41,688 bases of DNA, from positions 1-41,688 of the forward strand of contig NZ_JAJSOH010000044.1 in assembly GCF_021277265.1 (NCBI RefSeq), in the 5' to 3' direction. This document shows, piece after piece, positions 18,001-27,200 of the stretch. A model generated the notes under the pieces. It was not told the DNA's origin. It made no database searches and was given only the letters and a program-made list of their open reading frames with translations. The stretch's first letter is position 1; every line of letters starts with the position of its first letter. The translations under genes and the position numbers were made by a program. This DNA comes from Kineosporia rhizophila (GTDB taxonomy: Bacteria > Actinomycetota > Actinomycetes > Actinomycetales > Kineosporiaceae).

Positions 18001-21000
18001 CCTTGACCAGCGGGTCGGCCAGGGACTGCCAGCGCTTTTCCTGCTCAGCGATCCAGGGCAGATCCGGGTACTCGATGCGGAGCAGGCCGGTCTGCTCAAG
18101 GTTGGGCATCGTCACCCGCCATCCCCGCTCCAGATCGAGATACAGGCGGAAGGCGATCACGTCCTTGACCGTCTTGGCCGCAGCCTTGGCGACCATCGGC
18201 GAGGGCTCTTCCTTGCCGCAATAGTCGTTCGGGTGCAGCCCCATGGCTGCCACCACCGCGTCGGCCAGGTACTCGTGCTGCAATCCCTCGTCCCCGGCCT
18301 CGCACAAGGCGTGGTAGAGCGAGCTGCGAAGCTGTGTCACCTGAACGAAGTCGTTGAAGTGACCGGCCTGCAGCGAGGCGTCCTGCCGGTTGTCGACGAA
18401 AGTAAGAAGCTTGCGAGCTTTCTTGCCGAGGGTCTCTTCCGGCATCGCGTTGAGCGAACGGACCACCGATGACGAGACTAGAGACGTGGCTGAGGAACGC
18501 CCTTCCTGGTCGAGCGTGGCCAGTTTGGCGAAATCCTTGCCCCGGGCCTGTTCGTAACTGACCTGGCAGTGGGGGCAGAAACGGAAAGGCGCCGGGATAA
18601 AGGCCGCTTCCAGATCGCCTGCTCCTTCGTTGCCGTAGACGTCGACAGAGATCTTGCGGGGGAGCTTGTCCCGGTAGTTGTCCCGGACGGACTCGTTGCC
18701 GGCGACGTCCGTCTCCAGCCAGGACTCAGGCAACCGCCGGTCCTTGAGAACCTCTTCCAGCGACCCCGGCCAGGGACGTCCGTCGGAGGCCACATAGAGG
18801 TAACCGTCATCGGTACGCCCACCGGTACCGACGGTGTCCCGCCGCGGTTCGTACACGTACCCGTCGCCGTTCTCACGCCGAGTGCGCCAGACAGTGAGGA
18901 ACTCCTGTCCGCACTCGCGGCAGAAAGCCAGCGGCAGCAGGATCTTTCCGTTGGAGTGAGGCTGAATCCGCTGGTAGTCGCGGGTCCGATGACGGATCAG
19001 CGGGTCTTCCAGGGTGACGTAAACGGTGTCGCCCTTGGACAGGAACTGGTGAAGCCGGAAGGCGAAGAGGGGACGTTCGGTGACCGGATGACGTGCCTGG
19101 GAACCCGCCCGCAGGGTGAGGCGAATGGCCTGGATGCACTGGTCCTGGGTGACACCGGTCTTCTCCGCCAGTTCCAGGGCGGCTGTTTCGATGGTGCTGG
19201 GTGTTTGCCGGACGATCCGGCCGTCCTCGTCTTCGGTCAGCCCGAAACGGCCCTCGATCCAGCGTGCCAGGTCGTCCTCGACCAGGGTGGAGTAGCTCTG
19301 TGGGGAGGACGTCGCCTTCAGACGCGCGGGGCCGGGCGTCACCTCGCTGGTCGCGGTGCCGCGGATAAGGGTCTCGCCGATCACGTGCTCAGGGCGGATT
19401 TCGGTACCGAACAGCGTGCTTGCGACCTCCGCGACGGCCTTCTGCTGCTGGGCAAATGTCCCCTCGCTCGACATCGTTGCGGATGTGCCGACGCACTGCA
19501 GGTTCCCGGTCTCGCAGGCCTCGCGAACCCGGCGGATCAGCAGGCCCACGTCAGCGCCCTGGCGACCGCGGTAGGTGTGCAACTCATCGAAGACCAAGAA
19601 CTCCAGGCCCTGGGCCATCCGGATCAGGGCATCCCGGTCGTCCGGGCGGGTGAGCATCAGTTCGAGCATTACGTAGTTAGTCAGAAGGATGTCCGGCGGA
19701 TTCTCACGGATCTTGCGTCGGGCCTCATCGCTCTCCTGGCCCGTGTACCGAGCGAATGTCACCGGCTCGTTGCCGGCGCCGTAGCCGTTGCGGAGGTACT
19801 TCTCCAGCTCACCCAGCTGGCTATTGGCCAGTGCGTTCATCGGATAGACCACGATGGCGCGGACCTTGGCCTTGGGGGAGGGGTTGCGCAATACGCGGTC
19901 GACGATCGGAATGATGTAGGAAAGCGACTTGCCCGAACCGGTGCCAGTGGTGAGGACGTAAGAAGCGCCTTGCGCAGCAATGTCGATGGCCTCGCGCTGG
20001 TGCCGGTACAGCGAGATCGGCCGGCCGTCGCAGGTGGTGCTGCCGTCCTGCTTGCCCGCCTGGAAAATACGGGCCGTCTCTTCGTGCAGCACCTTGTCCC
20101 GAACTAGGGCGTTCACCGAACCGCCGTCTGCGAACCAGGGGTTGAGCGAGAGCCACGGATCTGGCCACTGCGTCTTCGCGTCGAGCTGTTCCTCGACGAA
20201 CTGGGCGATCCGATCGTCGCGGATCGGGGCCGCGCCCTCGGTGAAGCTGCGGTAGTCCTTGATCAGCTTCTCGTGAAGCTGGAAGACATCCATGCCACCC
20301 AAAGCGGGCGCGGCGACTGGGGCGTCTTTGTTGAAGGAAGGCTGCGGCGTCAGAACCCGGGTCATCCCCTTCTGGAGACAGAGGACAGGGTTATACGCCT
20401 CCCAACCCTCCGGCGCCGGCTCGGTGGCCTCGGGAAGAAGGTCCAGCAGGTGCTGGCGGACCGAGCCGGCGTCGGCAGGACGGCTCTCGGGCTCCTTGGC
20501 CAGCAGCTCGCCGATCAGACGACGGAGCGCCGTGGGCACATCGGGCCGCAGCAGAGCTAAGGGCGGCACATCTTCGTTCAGGTGTTGGAGACCGAGCTCA
20601 TGAGCCGACTGACTGGTGAAGGGGGGGCCGCTGGTCAGCAGTTCGTACAGGACACAGCCAAGGGCATACAGGTCGGCGGCCGGGCCGACGGCGGACGCCT
20701 TGAACTGCTCGGGAGCCATGTATCGAGCGGTGCCAAGGGTAATCCCGGTGCCCGTCAGCTTCCCAGCTTCCTGATCCTCGGTGATCCGGCCCATCCCGAA
20801 ATCCAGAACTCGGACTAGGCCCCCCGGCTGGAGCATGACATTGGCCGGCTTAAGATCACGGTGGACCACATCGGCAGCGTGGGCGGCGGCCAGGCCCGCA
20901 GCCATCTGGGCGCCCAGCGCGATTGCCCAGCTCACGGGCATCTGGCCAACCTCGTCGGAGACGGTGCGCAGGGTGTGGCCCTCCACGAACTCCATGGCGA

Positions 21001-21292
21001 TGAAGGGCCGCCCCTGGGCCACGTCGACCGCGCCGCTGACGAAGCGTGGAAGGTTCGGATGCGACAGGCGGCGCATGATGCGAGCTTCGCGCTCGAAGCG
21101 CTTGATCGCCTCGTCGTCCTGGGTAGTCACGTCGGCACCGGACTTGGTGCGCAGGACGACCTTGACGGCGACGACATAATCCGGGTCGGTCGGCCCTACC
21201 GTCTGGTCTTCAGCACGGTAAACCTCGCCCATGTTGCCCTTGCCCAGAACGCCTACGATCTTGAAGCGGTCGCCCAGCTTCTCGAGCTTCAC
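15056..21292 (-). CDS. giant fusion: Ser/Thr kinase - DEAD helicase (MrfA/YprA-like) - DUF1998 - Vsr/DUF559-like nuclease
   Basis: A 2078-residue protein. Residues 1-275 are a complete Hanks-type kinase: GKGNMGEV loop, K44, HRDLKPAN with D146, DFG at D164, and APE. After a linker comes an SF2 helicase: TGTGSGKS (K455), DELH (D569), SATM, and QRSGRAGR from Q1351. CxxC pairs near 793 and 908 and a four-Cys cluster near 1651-1672 look like zinc sites. A DUF1998/MZB region follows, with the CxxxCxxC-type signature CAKGCYECLLTYGNQ near 1919. The last about 90 residues resemble Vsr/DUF559 nucleases (SSLEKEF, RPDFVY, VAVFIDGPVHDYPS). GTG 21292 has GGGAGAG just upstream; the frame open to 21628 is rejected because it crosses the promoter and an opposite gene. 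It heads the operon with drmD and the methylase. It would stand in for DrmA/DrmB, adding phosphorylation and cleavage. Confidence 0.85.
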   Translation of the reverse strand: MKLEKLGDRFKIVGVLGKGNMGEVYRAEDQTVGPTDPDYVVAVKVVLRTKSGADVTTQDDEAIKRFEREARIMRRLSHPNLPRFVSGAVDVAQGRPFIAMEFVEGHTLRTVSDEVGQMPVSWAIALGAQMAAGLAAAHAADVVHRDLKPANVMLQPGGLVRVLDFGMGRITEDQEAGKLTGTGITLGTARYMAPEQFKASAVGPAADLYALGCVLYELLTSGPPFTSQSAHELGLQHLNEDVPPLALLRPDVPTALRRLIGELLAKEPESRPADAGSVRQHLLDLLPEATEPAPEGWEAYNPVLCLQKGMTRVLTPQPSFNKDAPVAAPALGGMDVFQLHEKLIKDYRSFTEGAAPIRDDRIAQFVEEQLDAKTQWPDPWLSLNPWFADGGSVNALVRDKVLHEETARIFQAGKQDGSTTCDGRPISLYRHQREAIDIAAQGASYVLTTGTGSGKSLSYIIPIVDRVLRNPSPKAKVRAIVVYPMNALANSQLGELEKYLRNGYGAGNEPVTFARYTGQESDEARRKIRENPPDILLTNYVMLELMLTRPDDRDALIRMAQGLEFLVFDELHTYRGRQGADVGLLIRRVREACETGNLQCVGTSATMSSEGTFAQQQKAVAEVASTLFGTEIRPEHVIGETLIRGTATSEVTPGPARLKATSSPQSYSTLVEDDLARWIEGRFGLTEDEDGRIVRQTPSTIETAALELAEKTGVTQDQCIQAIRLTLRAGSQARHPVTERPLFAFRLHQFLSKGDTVYVTLEDPLIRHRTRDYQRIQPHSNGKILLPLAFCRECGQEFLTVWRTRRENGDGYVYEPRRDTVGTGGRTDDGYLYVASDGRPWPGSLEEVLKDRRLPESWLETDVAGNESVRDNYRDKLPRKISVDVYGNEGAGDLEAAFIPAPFRFCPHCQVSYEQARGKDFAKLATLDQEGRSSATSLVSSSVVRSLNAMPEETLGKKARKLLTFVDNRQDASLQAGHFNDFVQVTQLRSSLYHALCEAGDEGLQHEYLADAVVAAMGLHPNDYCGKEEPSPMVAKAAAKTVKDVIAFRLYLDLERGWRVTMPNLEQTGLLRIEYPDLPWIAEQEKRWQSLADPLVKADTAQRVEIMAALMDELRRSLAIDVSYFRDDFDRLREASESRLTDFWMLSNADRPQVAIAYPQSSGKGTDPTGLYLSGRAKFGKYLRRRHFDGLSIDDTQAVIVDLLNLLADSDMLTRVEAAPPRNGGPRFGARAKMPTGYRVSAAAMLWRAGTGEQGAHDPLTRTYASGDGPRVNAFFRTLYQDTASDLRDLFAREHTAQVDPAERENREEAFRRADLKLLYCSPTMELGVDISDLNAVMMRNVPPTPANYAQRSGRAGRSGQPALVVTYCANGNSHDQYYFRKSEQMVAGAVQPPRLDLTNEDLLRSHVHALWLAEAGLKLGQAIPRVIDVAYDDNARVPNPQLPLHEDVLTAIAKPQARERALKSATVVFGTLLEELHTSTNWWEDSWLEDTLRQAPERFNRSFDRWRELFRAALVDQAEQNRRVLDHTLSDRDRQTATRRRREAETQIGLLKNESVESKSVLSDFNPYRYLASEGFLPGYSFPRLPLAAYVSSSARRKAHGDYLQRPRFLAIREFGPGALIYHEGSRYQVTRIQLPPETAGEIVMTSAVRCGQCGYHHDAGPNDNVCEMCETPLPAAKDNLLQLHTVYTQIRERISSDEEERRRAGFRLVTSYRFTGHGDRPGRRDGLVTHDGESLARVTYGDSATIRIVNHGRLRAKKDDPEGFWLDPASGEWMNEKAASEAAGDSSQMPVIDSGGNEKRRRKRVLPFVEDRRNVLVLGLDDPLPYPVAATLMYALERGVEAAFELEDSELTSELLPPEEGNRDRMLFTEAAEGGAGVLRRLQAEPGALAQAALKALEICHFSPDGDDLGGADPKRPCAKGCYECLLTYGNQLDHGVIDRTTIVKLLLRLAGSTVLSTGAGQSRSEQFEQLQNSAGSSLEKEFLAWLKQEGLRMPDGAQELIEPASARPDFVYRLPKASVAVFIDGPVHDYPSVAERDAEAEERLYDAGWDVVRFPHGADWSGIVDQHASYFGKEQ

Positions 21293-21356
21293 AGTCTCTC
21301 CCGTGCCTGTGTTGGCGCTGCCCCGTAGGTGTCGGTACGTGGGGCCACGAAGAGCG

Positions 21357-21430
21357 ACTGTACACGAGCTCTCATCGGTTGTGAACGATTGTCCGTTGAC
21401 AAAGTCAACGACCAGGAACCGTATAGTCAT
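21357..21430. promoter_or_regulatory. divergent promoter/operator ahead of the DISARM-like operon
   Basis: On the minus strand, TTCACA (21385-21380) and TACAGT (21362-21357) are 17 bp apart, a good vegetative promoter for the kinase-helicase operon. On the plus strand, TATAGT (21422-21427) is a -10 box for the gene at 21506. Between them lies a perfect inverted repeat GTTGAC-AAA-GTCAAC (21395-21409), well placed to control both directions. GTGAACGAT (21381-21389), GTCAACGA and GAACCGTATAGTCAT (21416-21430) recur in the same order upstream of the gene at 3898. Confidence 0.65.
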
Positions 21431-21505
21431 GCACGGTTGGACGGTCCCAGCGTTCGGCGGAGGTAATGGCTGAGTGCTGAGCGGTTCTTCTGGAAGAATC
21501 TGGTC

Positions 21506-22102
21506 ATGTCCTGGTTTGGGGGAGTACGCACGTCGATCCCGGTCACGTCGAGCGAGACGTTCCTGATGGCGGGTGAGGCACGCGAGCTGATAGAAGCCGA
21601 AACTGGTTACGGCGACCATGACAAGCATCCTTTGGCCGAGCGACCTTCTGACGACTGGGCAGGGGCTGCGACACTCCTACTGGCGAGGGTCCAGCTCCAA
21701 GAAGCGATCGCGATCCTGTCGACGCTGCTCGGCGAAGACGTTTCTCACTGGACCCCGGAGCGCCTCGGTGAAGAGCTGACCTGGCGAGTAGAGGCGGCGA
21801 CCGATGACGGTGAGGACGACCTCTCGTTCGAGATTGGCATGCTCGGTGAGGCGCTCACCTTGTTTCGGGCTCTTCACGTAAGCCCCACGGTCAGCCACGC
21901 CTATGCCCCAGACGGCTCGATCAGCTTCACGCATTCCAGCGTCCGGCTCCCGGAGATCCTCCATTTCGGCATCAAGGGCAACAGCAACGGTGAGTTGGAG
22001 GACGACCCAGCCACTGTTTTCGCTGTTGCCAGGGGCTGCACGCTAGATGCCGCCCGAGTGGCTGAGCGCGTTCGGCGAGGAAAGGAGGCCTCTGGCGGAT
22101 AA
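21506..22102 (+). CDS. 198-residue protein of unknown function, divergent from the DISARM-like operon
   Basis: A soluble, acidic protein (many Asp/Glu) of mixed helix and strand. It includes a helical segment WAGAATLLLARVQLQEAIAIL and a possible beta hairpin HVSPTVSHAYAPDGSISFTH. I do not recognise the family and see no catalytic motif or membrane segment. ATG 21506 is preceded by GGAAGA at a rather long spacing of 9 nt. The gene is read away from the shared operator region at 21357-21430, so it is probably controlled with the large operon. A regulator or immunity-type role is possible, but nothing in the sequence proves it. Confidence 0.6.
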   Translation: MSWFGGVRTSIPVTSSETFLMAGEARELIEAETGYGDHDKHPLAERPSDDWAGAATLLLARVQLQEAIAILSTLLGEDVSHWTPERLGEELTWRVEAATDDGEDDLSFEIGMLGEALTLFRALHVSPTVSHAYAPDGSISFTHSSVRLPEILHFGIKGNSNGELEDDPATVFAVARGCTLDAARVAERVRRGKEASGG

Positions 22103-22168
22103 GTCTTCGGCGAGCGTCAATAGGCGGTGGTGTACCGAGCTGGCCTGCCCTCTCCGAAGAATAGATGC

Positions 22169-22682
22169 ATGACCTCGCTGGCCGATGACGTACTACCCCT
22201 GATCCGTACCCGCGCCGACCGGCACCGCTGGAGCGCTGCTAGCAAGCACGGCCCGGCAGATGCATCAGGCAATCGACATAGTCGAGGCCGCCGTCCTGGC
22301 GACCGTGCCGGGCGAGGTCTACACGGTCACCCACAAGGCTCTGGCCTCAGCCATCACCGTGATCGCCCGGGCCGACGACTCCTCCGGAATCATCGGCGAC
22401 GCCTGCCGTCGCCTGCTCGCGCTGCACCCGAAGGCAGCGGCCGCGGCCAAGGTGCCGACGGCCCGGCTGGTGGACTGGATGATCAAGTTCCAGTTCGAGG
22501 GTGAGTTCGACTATTTCAAGCTCGGCCCTGTTGCCTACGCCCCTGGGCTGGGCGCGGTCGGCATGAAGACCTGCCGGGCCCGGCTGGGCGAGGTCCGTGA
22601 TCAGCTGGGTCCCCGCCCAGGCGACCGGTGGGACAGCAGCAACCGTCTTGAGCGCACTGCCGAGCTGCGGCTCCGCGAATGA
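22169..22682 (+). pseudogene. frameshifted remnant of an actinobacterial DUF6880-like protein
   Basis: ATG 22169 opens a frame beginning MTSLADDVLPLIRTRADRH. Around 22235-22260 the natural continuation shifts frame to STARQMHQAIDIVEA and then VYTVTHKALASAITVIARA, running to a stop at 22682. The joined product resembles the N-terminal part of a helical-repeat protein family common in Streptomyces relatives (DUF6880-like by my recollection). The family is much longer, so the 3' end is also missing. One or two indels are needed, which indicates decay. The family name is tentative, but the two-frame continuity is clear in the sequence. Confidence 0.5.
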
Positions 22683-22844
22683 ACCGCGGGGACGTCTGGC
22701 TCCCTCTGGGCGTGACGCTGGGATCCGCGGGGGCACCGCCATCCTCTACGTGGGGCATGCTGGTCGCCACGTTCGCCACCCTCGAGACGCCCTCGGACAG
22801 ATGTCCCGAGGGGTCCCTCCCGGCCGGCCCTCCACCAGTGATTC

Positions 22845-23003
22845 TTCCCGATCGTCAACGAGTGCTGCTTCGCCGACGGCACCCGGCACTCCTTGACCGT
22901 GTGGTGGTTCAACCCGCTGCTGTTCCTGGCCCTCGCCGTCACCGGCGCGCTGGCTGCCTACACCTTCTACCGATGGCGTCGTCTCTCGAGGAGCCCGCAT
23001 TGA
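22845..23003 (+). pseudogene. 3' remnant of a membrane protein gene
   Basis: A 53-codon frame without a start reads FPIVNECCFADGTRHSL, then WWFNPLLFLALAVTGALAA, then a basic end YRWRRLSRSPH and TGA. A single membrane helix followed by positive residues is the usual C terminus of small actinobacterial membrane proteins. No upstream start in frame fits, so it is a truncated fragment, fused by deletion to the preceding remnant. Confidence 0.4.
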
Positions 23004-23269
23004 AGTAGGGCACACCGTCCGTGCGGTCGGTCTCCAGTGTCAGGTTCTGATCCTGGGTGGCTTTCGGCCGTTTGGGATGTCAAGTGCTGGTCCGGGTGCC
23101 GGCCAGCGTCGGCGCTGTCCGGGCCGCTGGCTCCACCACCCAGAACGGTTGGCCGGTCATCGCGCAGGCAGACTCGGTCCGATTCGCTCTGGAGGGCACC
23201 GACGTCCGGTCCTGATACCTCAAGTCCACCATCCCGGGGAAACCTGGGATCCGCCCTCACGCCCGAAGA
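23004..23269. other. gene-poor stretch between remnants and the SUKH gene
   Basis: Short open frames exist on both strands, but none shows a ribosome site, family likeness or clear third-position bias. It looks like decayed sequence belonging to the same remnant zone as 22103-23003. Confidence 0.4.
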
Positions 23270-23830
23270 CTAGTCATCTTCCCTGAGGTACTTGGCCGAC
23301 GCACGTGCGGCATCTACCAGTGCCGCGAACGACTCGAACCGGCCGCTCGGCCCTGGATGCCAGCTGGACCAGGTGTAGGCCGCCCATTCCCCGGCAGCGG
23401 ACACATCGCCGGAATCAAGTATCCAGTACTGGGCGTCTCCTTGCTTGGAGATGAGCAGCGCACGGTCCGCGAGGCCCGCCAGTTCGTCCTGCTCGTGCTG
23501 AAGAAGGCTGTGTAGCAGCGGGTCCGTGTCCCGTGCCCAGCCGACCTCGCCGGTGGTCCGCATCGTCCACAGGAACGGGCCCAGCTCGAGCCAGCCGTCA
23601 GAGACTGCCAAAAATGTCCGGTAGCTCGGCGGCAGTCCGATGCCCAGGCGTTGCTCCAGTTCGGCCAGTTGATCTGTGTCCGCGCCGTCGAACCCGAGCC
23701 AGCGGTCCGCCCGTTGCTGATCGCTGATCTCCAGGTTTGCGTTCTCGTCGGCGCTTTCCAGCACTTCGACACTGTATTCGGCGAGGTAGAGCCGCCACTG
23801 GGCTTCGGACCGTGTTCCTTCGACAGTCAT
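23270..23830 (-). CDS. SMI1/KNR4 (SUKH) family protein
   Basis: A 186-residue protein with the SUKH signature: a helix ending in LAELEQRLGIGLPPSYRTFL, then AVSDGW, the strand-rich middle with W residues, and a late ALLISKQGDAQYWILD strand pair followed by FESFAALVDAA. ATG 23830 has GAGG 4 nt upstream and is preferred over the longer frame to 23914. SUKH proteins are best known as immunity proteins against secreted nuclease or other polymorphic toxins, and many act alone in actinomycetes. No toxin gene is adjacent here, so this is an orphan immunity-like gene or a stand-alone member of the fold. Confidence 0.8.
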   Translation of the reverse strand: MTVEGTRSEAQWRLYLAEYSVEVLESADENANLEISDQQRADRWLGFDGADTDQLAELEQRLGIGLPPSYRTFLAVSDGWLELGPFLWTMRTTGEVGWARDTDPLLHSLLQHEQDELAGLADRALLISKQGDAQYWILDSGDVSAAGEWAAYTWSSWHPGPSGRFESFAALVDAARASAKYLREDD

Positions 23831-24248
23831 TGCGCCTCGCCCCTGTTCCTTCAGGCTTATCGTCAAGATCGCGGATATCGTGCCACGCTTCCAGCTCGTC
23901 GCTGGCCCCGTCACTCATGAGCGACAGCGACATCCGCGTGGCAAGAACGCGAAACGCGGGCGGCCATCTATCAGTAGGCCGGCCCGTCGGCACACGGTGA
24001 CGCTGATCATCTGCGGGGCGGGGCCGCCAGCAAGGTCCGCATTCGGTACGCCTTCCAGTTGCAGCGAGAAGGACGCAGAGGCGGGCGATGCGTTCAAGGG
24101 CGCCGGAGACCTCGAAGCGATCCGGAAGAGACCCCGCCCCTGCGAGCGGGGACTTGGCGTGGCGTGCGCGACGGTCTTTTTGCGCGTCATGTGTCACAAG
24201 TTGTCCCTTGTTCGAACGTATTCATGATCACCGATCTACGCTCGGCTC
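23831..24248. other. intergenic region with hairpin and likely promoter of the DUF4011 helicase gene
   Basis: A hairpin with arms CCCCGC (24132-24137) and GCGGGG (24146-24151) lies mid-way. A -10-like TATTCA occurs at 24219-24224, about 25 bp before the ATG of the next gene. The inverted pair ACAAG (24196-24200) and CTTGT (24207-24211) sits just upstream of it. The open minus-strand frame here is Arg/Pro-rich and shows no homology, so no gene is called. Confidence 0.45.
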
Positions 24249-27200
24249 ATGCCCGACCATGCAGTAGCCGGCCCCACGACGACCACCACGGTGAACATCG
24301 ACGTCACCGCGAAACGGGTCCTGAGCTACGCGATGGCCAACAGCGAGATCCCCGTGGTCGACCAGGTGCTGCTGACCAGCCCGGCCGATCGGCCGGGGGC
24401 AGTCCTGCGGGTCCTGATCCAGGACGAGCAGGGGCAGGTCACACGGCCGTTCGAGCAGGTGGTCGACCTGGTGGCGAACCGCCGGATGAGGGTCGAGTCC
24501 GTGGACGTGCAGCTCGATCCGGCGGTGATGCTGCAGATCGAGGAACAGCGGCCCGGCAAACTGATCGTCGAGGTGGAGTGGCACGGGCACCTGCTGGCGC
24601 AGCGGGCCGAGCCCATCCGGCTGCTCGCGGCCCGGCAGTGGCTCAGGGACCAGCGAGTCGCGCACCTCAGCTTCGAGATCCTTGCAGCGTTCGTCATGCC
24701 CAACGACCCGTCGGTGGCGGCGCTGCTGAACGAGGCCTCGGAGATCCTGCGTAGGCGCACCGGCAGCGCGGCCTTGTGCGGCTACCAGCGCGATGCCCAA
24801 CGCGTGGATGCCACCGTTCAAGCCATCTTCGAGGCCGTGCAGGCCCGGCGGATCAGCTACAGCATGCCGCCGGCCAGCTGGGCCGACGACGGGCAGAAGG
24901 TTCGTTCACCGCAGGAGGTCCTGGAGGGGCGGCTGGGGACCTGCCTCGATACGACCGTGGTCATGGCGGCGCTGCTGGAGCAGGCCTGGATCCGGCCTCT
25001 GCTGTGGATCGTCGAAGGGCACGCCTTCCTCGGGTACTGGCGCCAGGAGAAGAGTCTGGGAACGATCACCCAGACCGACGTCAGCGACCTGGTCAACCGG
25101 ATCGACCTCGGTGAGATCCGCTTGGTCGAGACGACGATGCTGACGGGATCGGCGCAGCCGGGGGTCTTCGATCGCAGCTCGCAAGACCCGTACGAGAAGT
25201 ACCTGACCGGAGACCTTTCCACGGTCTACGGAGTGACCGACGTCTGGGCCGCACGCCGCGGCGGGATCCTCGCGCTGCCCTCCCGGGTGCGTCGCGACGA
25301 CGGTCAGGTCCAGGTCATCGTCTACGAACCCCAGAAACACTCCTCGGCGCCGATGCCCCGAGAACGCAGCGCACCCTCGTCCTCAATCGGATCTACGGGC
25401 ACAAGGATCCCGGCCCGGGTGCAGGCATGGAAGAACGTGCTGCTCGACCTGAGCCGGAGCAACCGCCTGATCCACTGCCCCGAGCAGCACACCGTGGCCC
25501 TGCGCGTGCCGACCGGGCAGCTGGGGCGGGTGGAGGACACCCTGCACGAGGGCGATGCCCTGCAGCTGCTGCCCTCCGACCAGCTGGATGAGATCCAGCG
25601 GGCGCGCGGCGCCACACGCAGTGCCCACCTGCCTCAGGAGCACCTGAGCGAAAGATTCGACGGCAACCGCCAGCTGTACACCAATCTGGCTGACGCCCAG
25701 TACGAGAAGCGGTTGCGGGCCCTGACCCACAGTTCCCGCACCAACATTGACGAGATCGGTGCCAACAACCTCTACCTCGCCCTCGGCACGCTGCTGTGGA
25801 AGCCCGACGGGACGGACCTGCGCTCGCCGCTCATCCTGGTGCCGGTGCGCCTGACCCGTCGGCCCCAGGCCCGCGGCTACCACCTGGAGTTGGACGAGAG
25901 CGGGACCAGCACGCCCAACTTCTGCCTGCTGGAGAAGCTTTTTCAGGAGCACGGTCTGCGCGTGCCCGGGCTCGCCGAACCGGCCGCCGACGGTGCCGGG
26001 ATCGACCTGGATGCAGCCGTACGGGCCCTGCGGGTGGCGATTGCCGACAAGAGACTGCCGTACCGGGTGGAGGCGAGTGCCGAGCTCGCGACCTTGCAGT
26101 TCGCGAAGTTCCGGCTGTGGAAGGACCTCGACGAGAACTGGGAGCAGCTGTCGGCGAACACGCTGGTCCACCATCTGATGCACCAGCCGTCCGAACCCTT
26201 CGAGGACCCCACGCAGCGGCAGCAGGCCACGGTGGATCTGGACGAGCTGGACGCCGTGTGCCCGCTGCCGGGTGATGCTTCGCAGTTGGGCGCCGTGGCC
26301 GATGCCGTAGGCGGGCGTACGTTCGTGCTGGAAGGACCTCCGGGGACCGGAAAGTCCCAGACCATCACCAACATGCTGACCCGTGCGGTGGTCGAAGGGC
26401 AGCGGGTGCTCTTCGTCGCCGAGAAGCGAGCGGCCCTGGACGTGGTGCGCCGGCGGCTGGACGAGGTCGGCATGGGGCCGTTCTGCCTCGACCTGCACGA
26501 CAAGAGCAGCAAGCCGGTGCACGTCCGGGCCCAGATCAGCCAGTCCCTGAACCACCAGGTCGTGGTGGACGAGCAGGACCTGCGTGCTGCCCAGCAGGAT
26601 CTGCGCTCCTCACGTCGAGCACTGGCCCGGTACGCGCGAGGGCTGCACGAGCCGAATGCTGTTGACTATTCCTTCTACTCGGCTCACACCGAGCTCATCG
26701 CGCTGGGCGACGGTCCCGTGCTGGCAGTGCCTCGGGAGTTCCTGCACACGCCGGACGTGGCGGCCAAGGTACAAGCCGTCCGTGATCTGCTGCGGGTACT
26801 GCCGGACACGGCCGACGTCGCCCGTCCGGAGCGGCAGCATCCCTGGGGGTTCCTGCTCCTGGACGATGCTGCGAGCCTGGACGTCGAACGGATGCGCGAG
26901 GCCGCGCAGCATGTCGACGACAGCCTTGGTCGTTTACCGGCTGACGGTCCTCTGGCCGGCGTGCTGGCTGTGGTGCGCACCGTCGAGGACTTCTCGGACC
27001 TGAGCACGGTCATCAGGGGGCGTGCCGTCCCGCTCGACATTATGGACGAGTCGCGCAGCCAGCGCTGGCAGCTCGCCTGCGGGGAGTTGCTGGGTGAGCT
27101 CGACTCGTTCTTCACGAACGGCCATCCGGTGCTGAAGCTGGTACTGCCGGCTGTGCTCGACCTGCCCTTGGACGACATTCATGCCCAGGCTCAGCAGGCG

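Noticed and set aside
18569..20107. 512-codon plus-strand frame
   Set aside because: Antisense shadow of the helicase domain of the fusion protein.
5483..21292. assignment as BREX/Pgl because of kinase and large methylase
   Set aside because: No PglZ, BrxC/PglY or BrxL is present and the SNF2 gene is DrmD-like.
21293..21628. upstream extension of the kinase fusion frame
   Set aside because: It crosses a good promoter and an opposite gene, and the kinase fold starts right after GTG 21292 with its ribosome site.
24132..24151. GC-rich hairpin like the stem of a type I-E CRISPR repeat
   Set aside because: Only one copy, no regular spacing and no cas genes.
23598..24197. 199-codon minus-strand frame
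   Set aside because: It overlaps the SUKH gene in another frame and is Arg/Pro-rich without homology.
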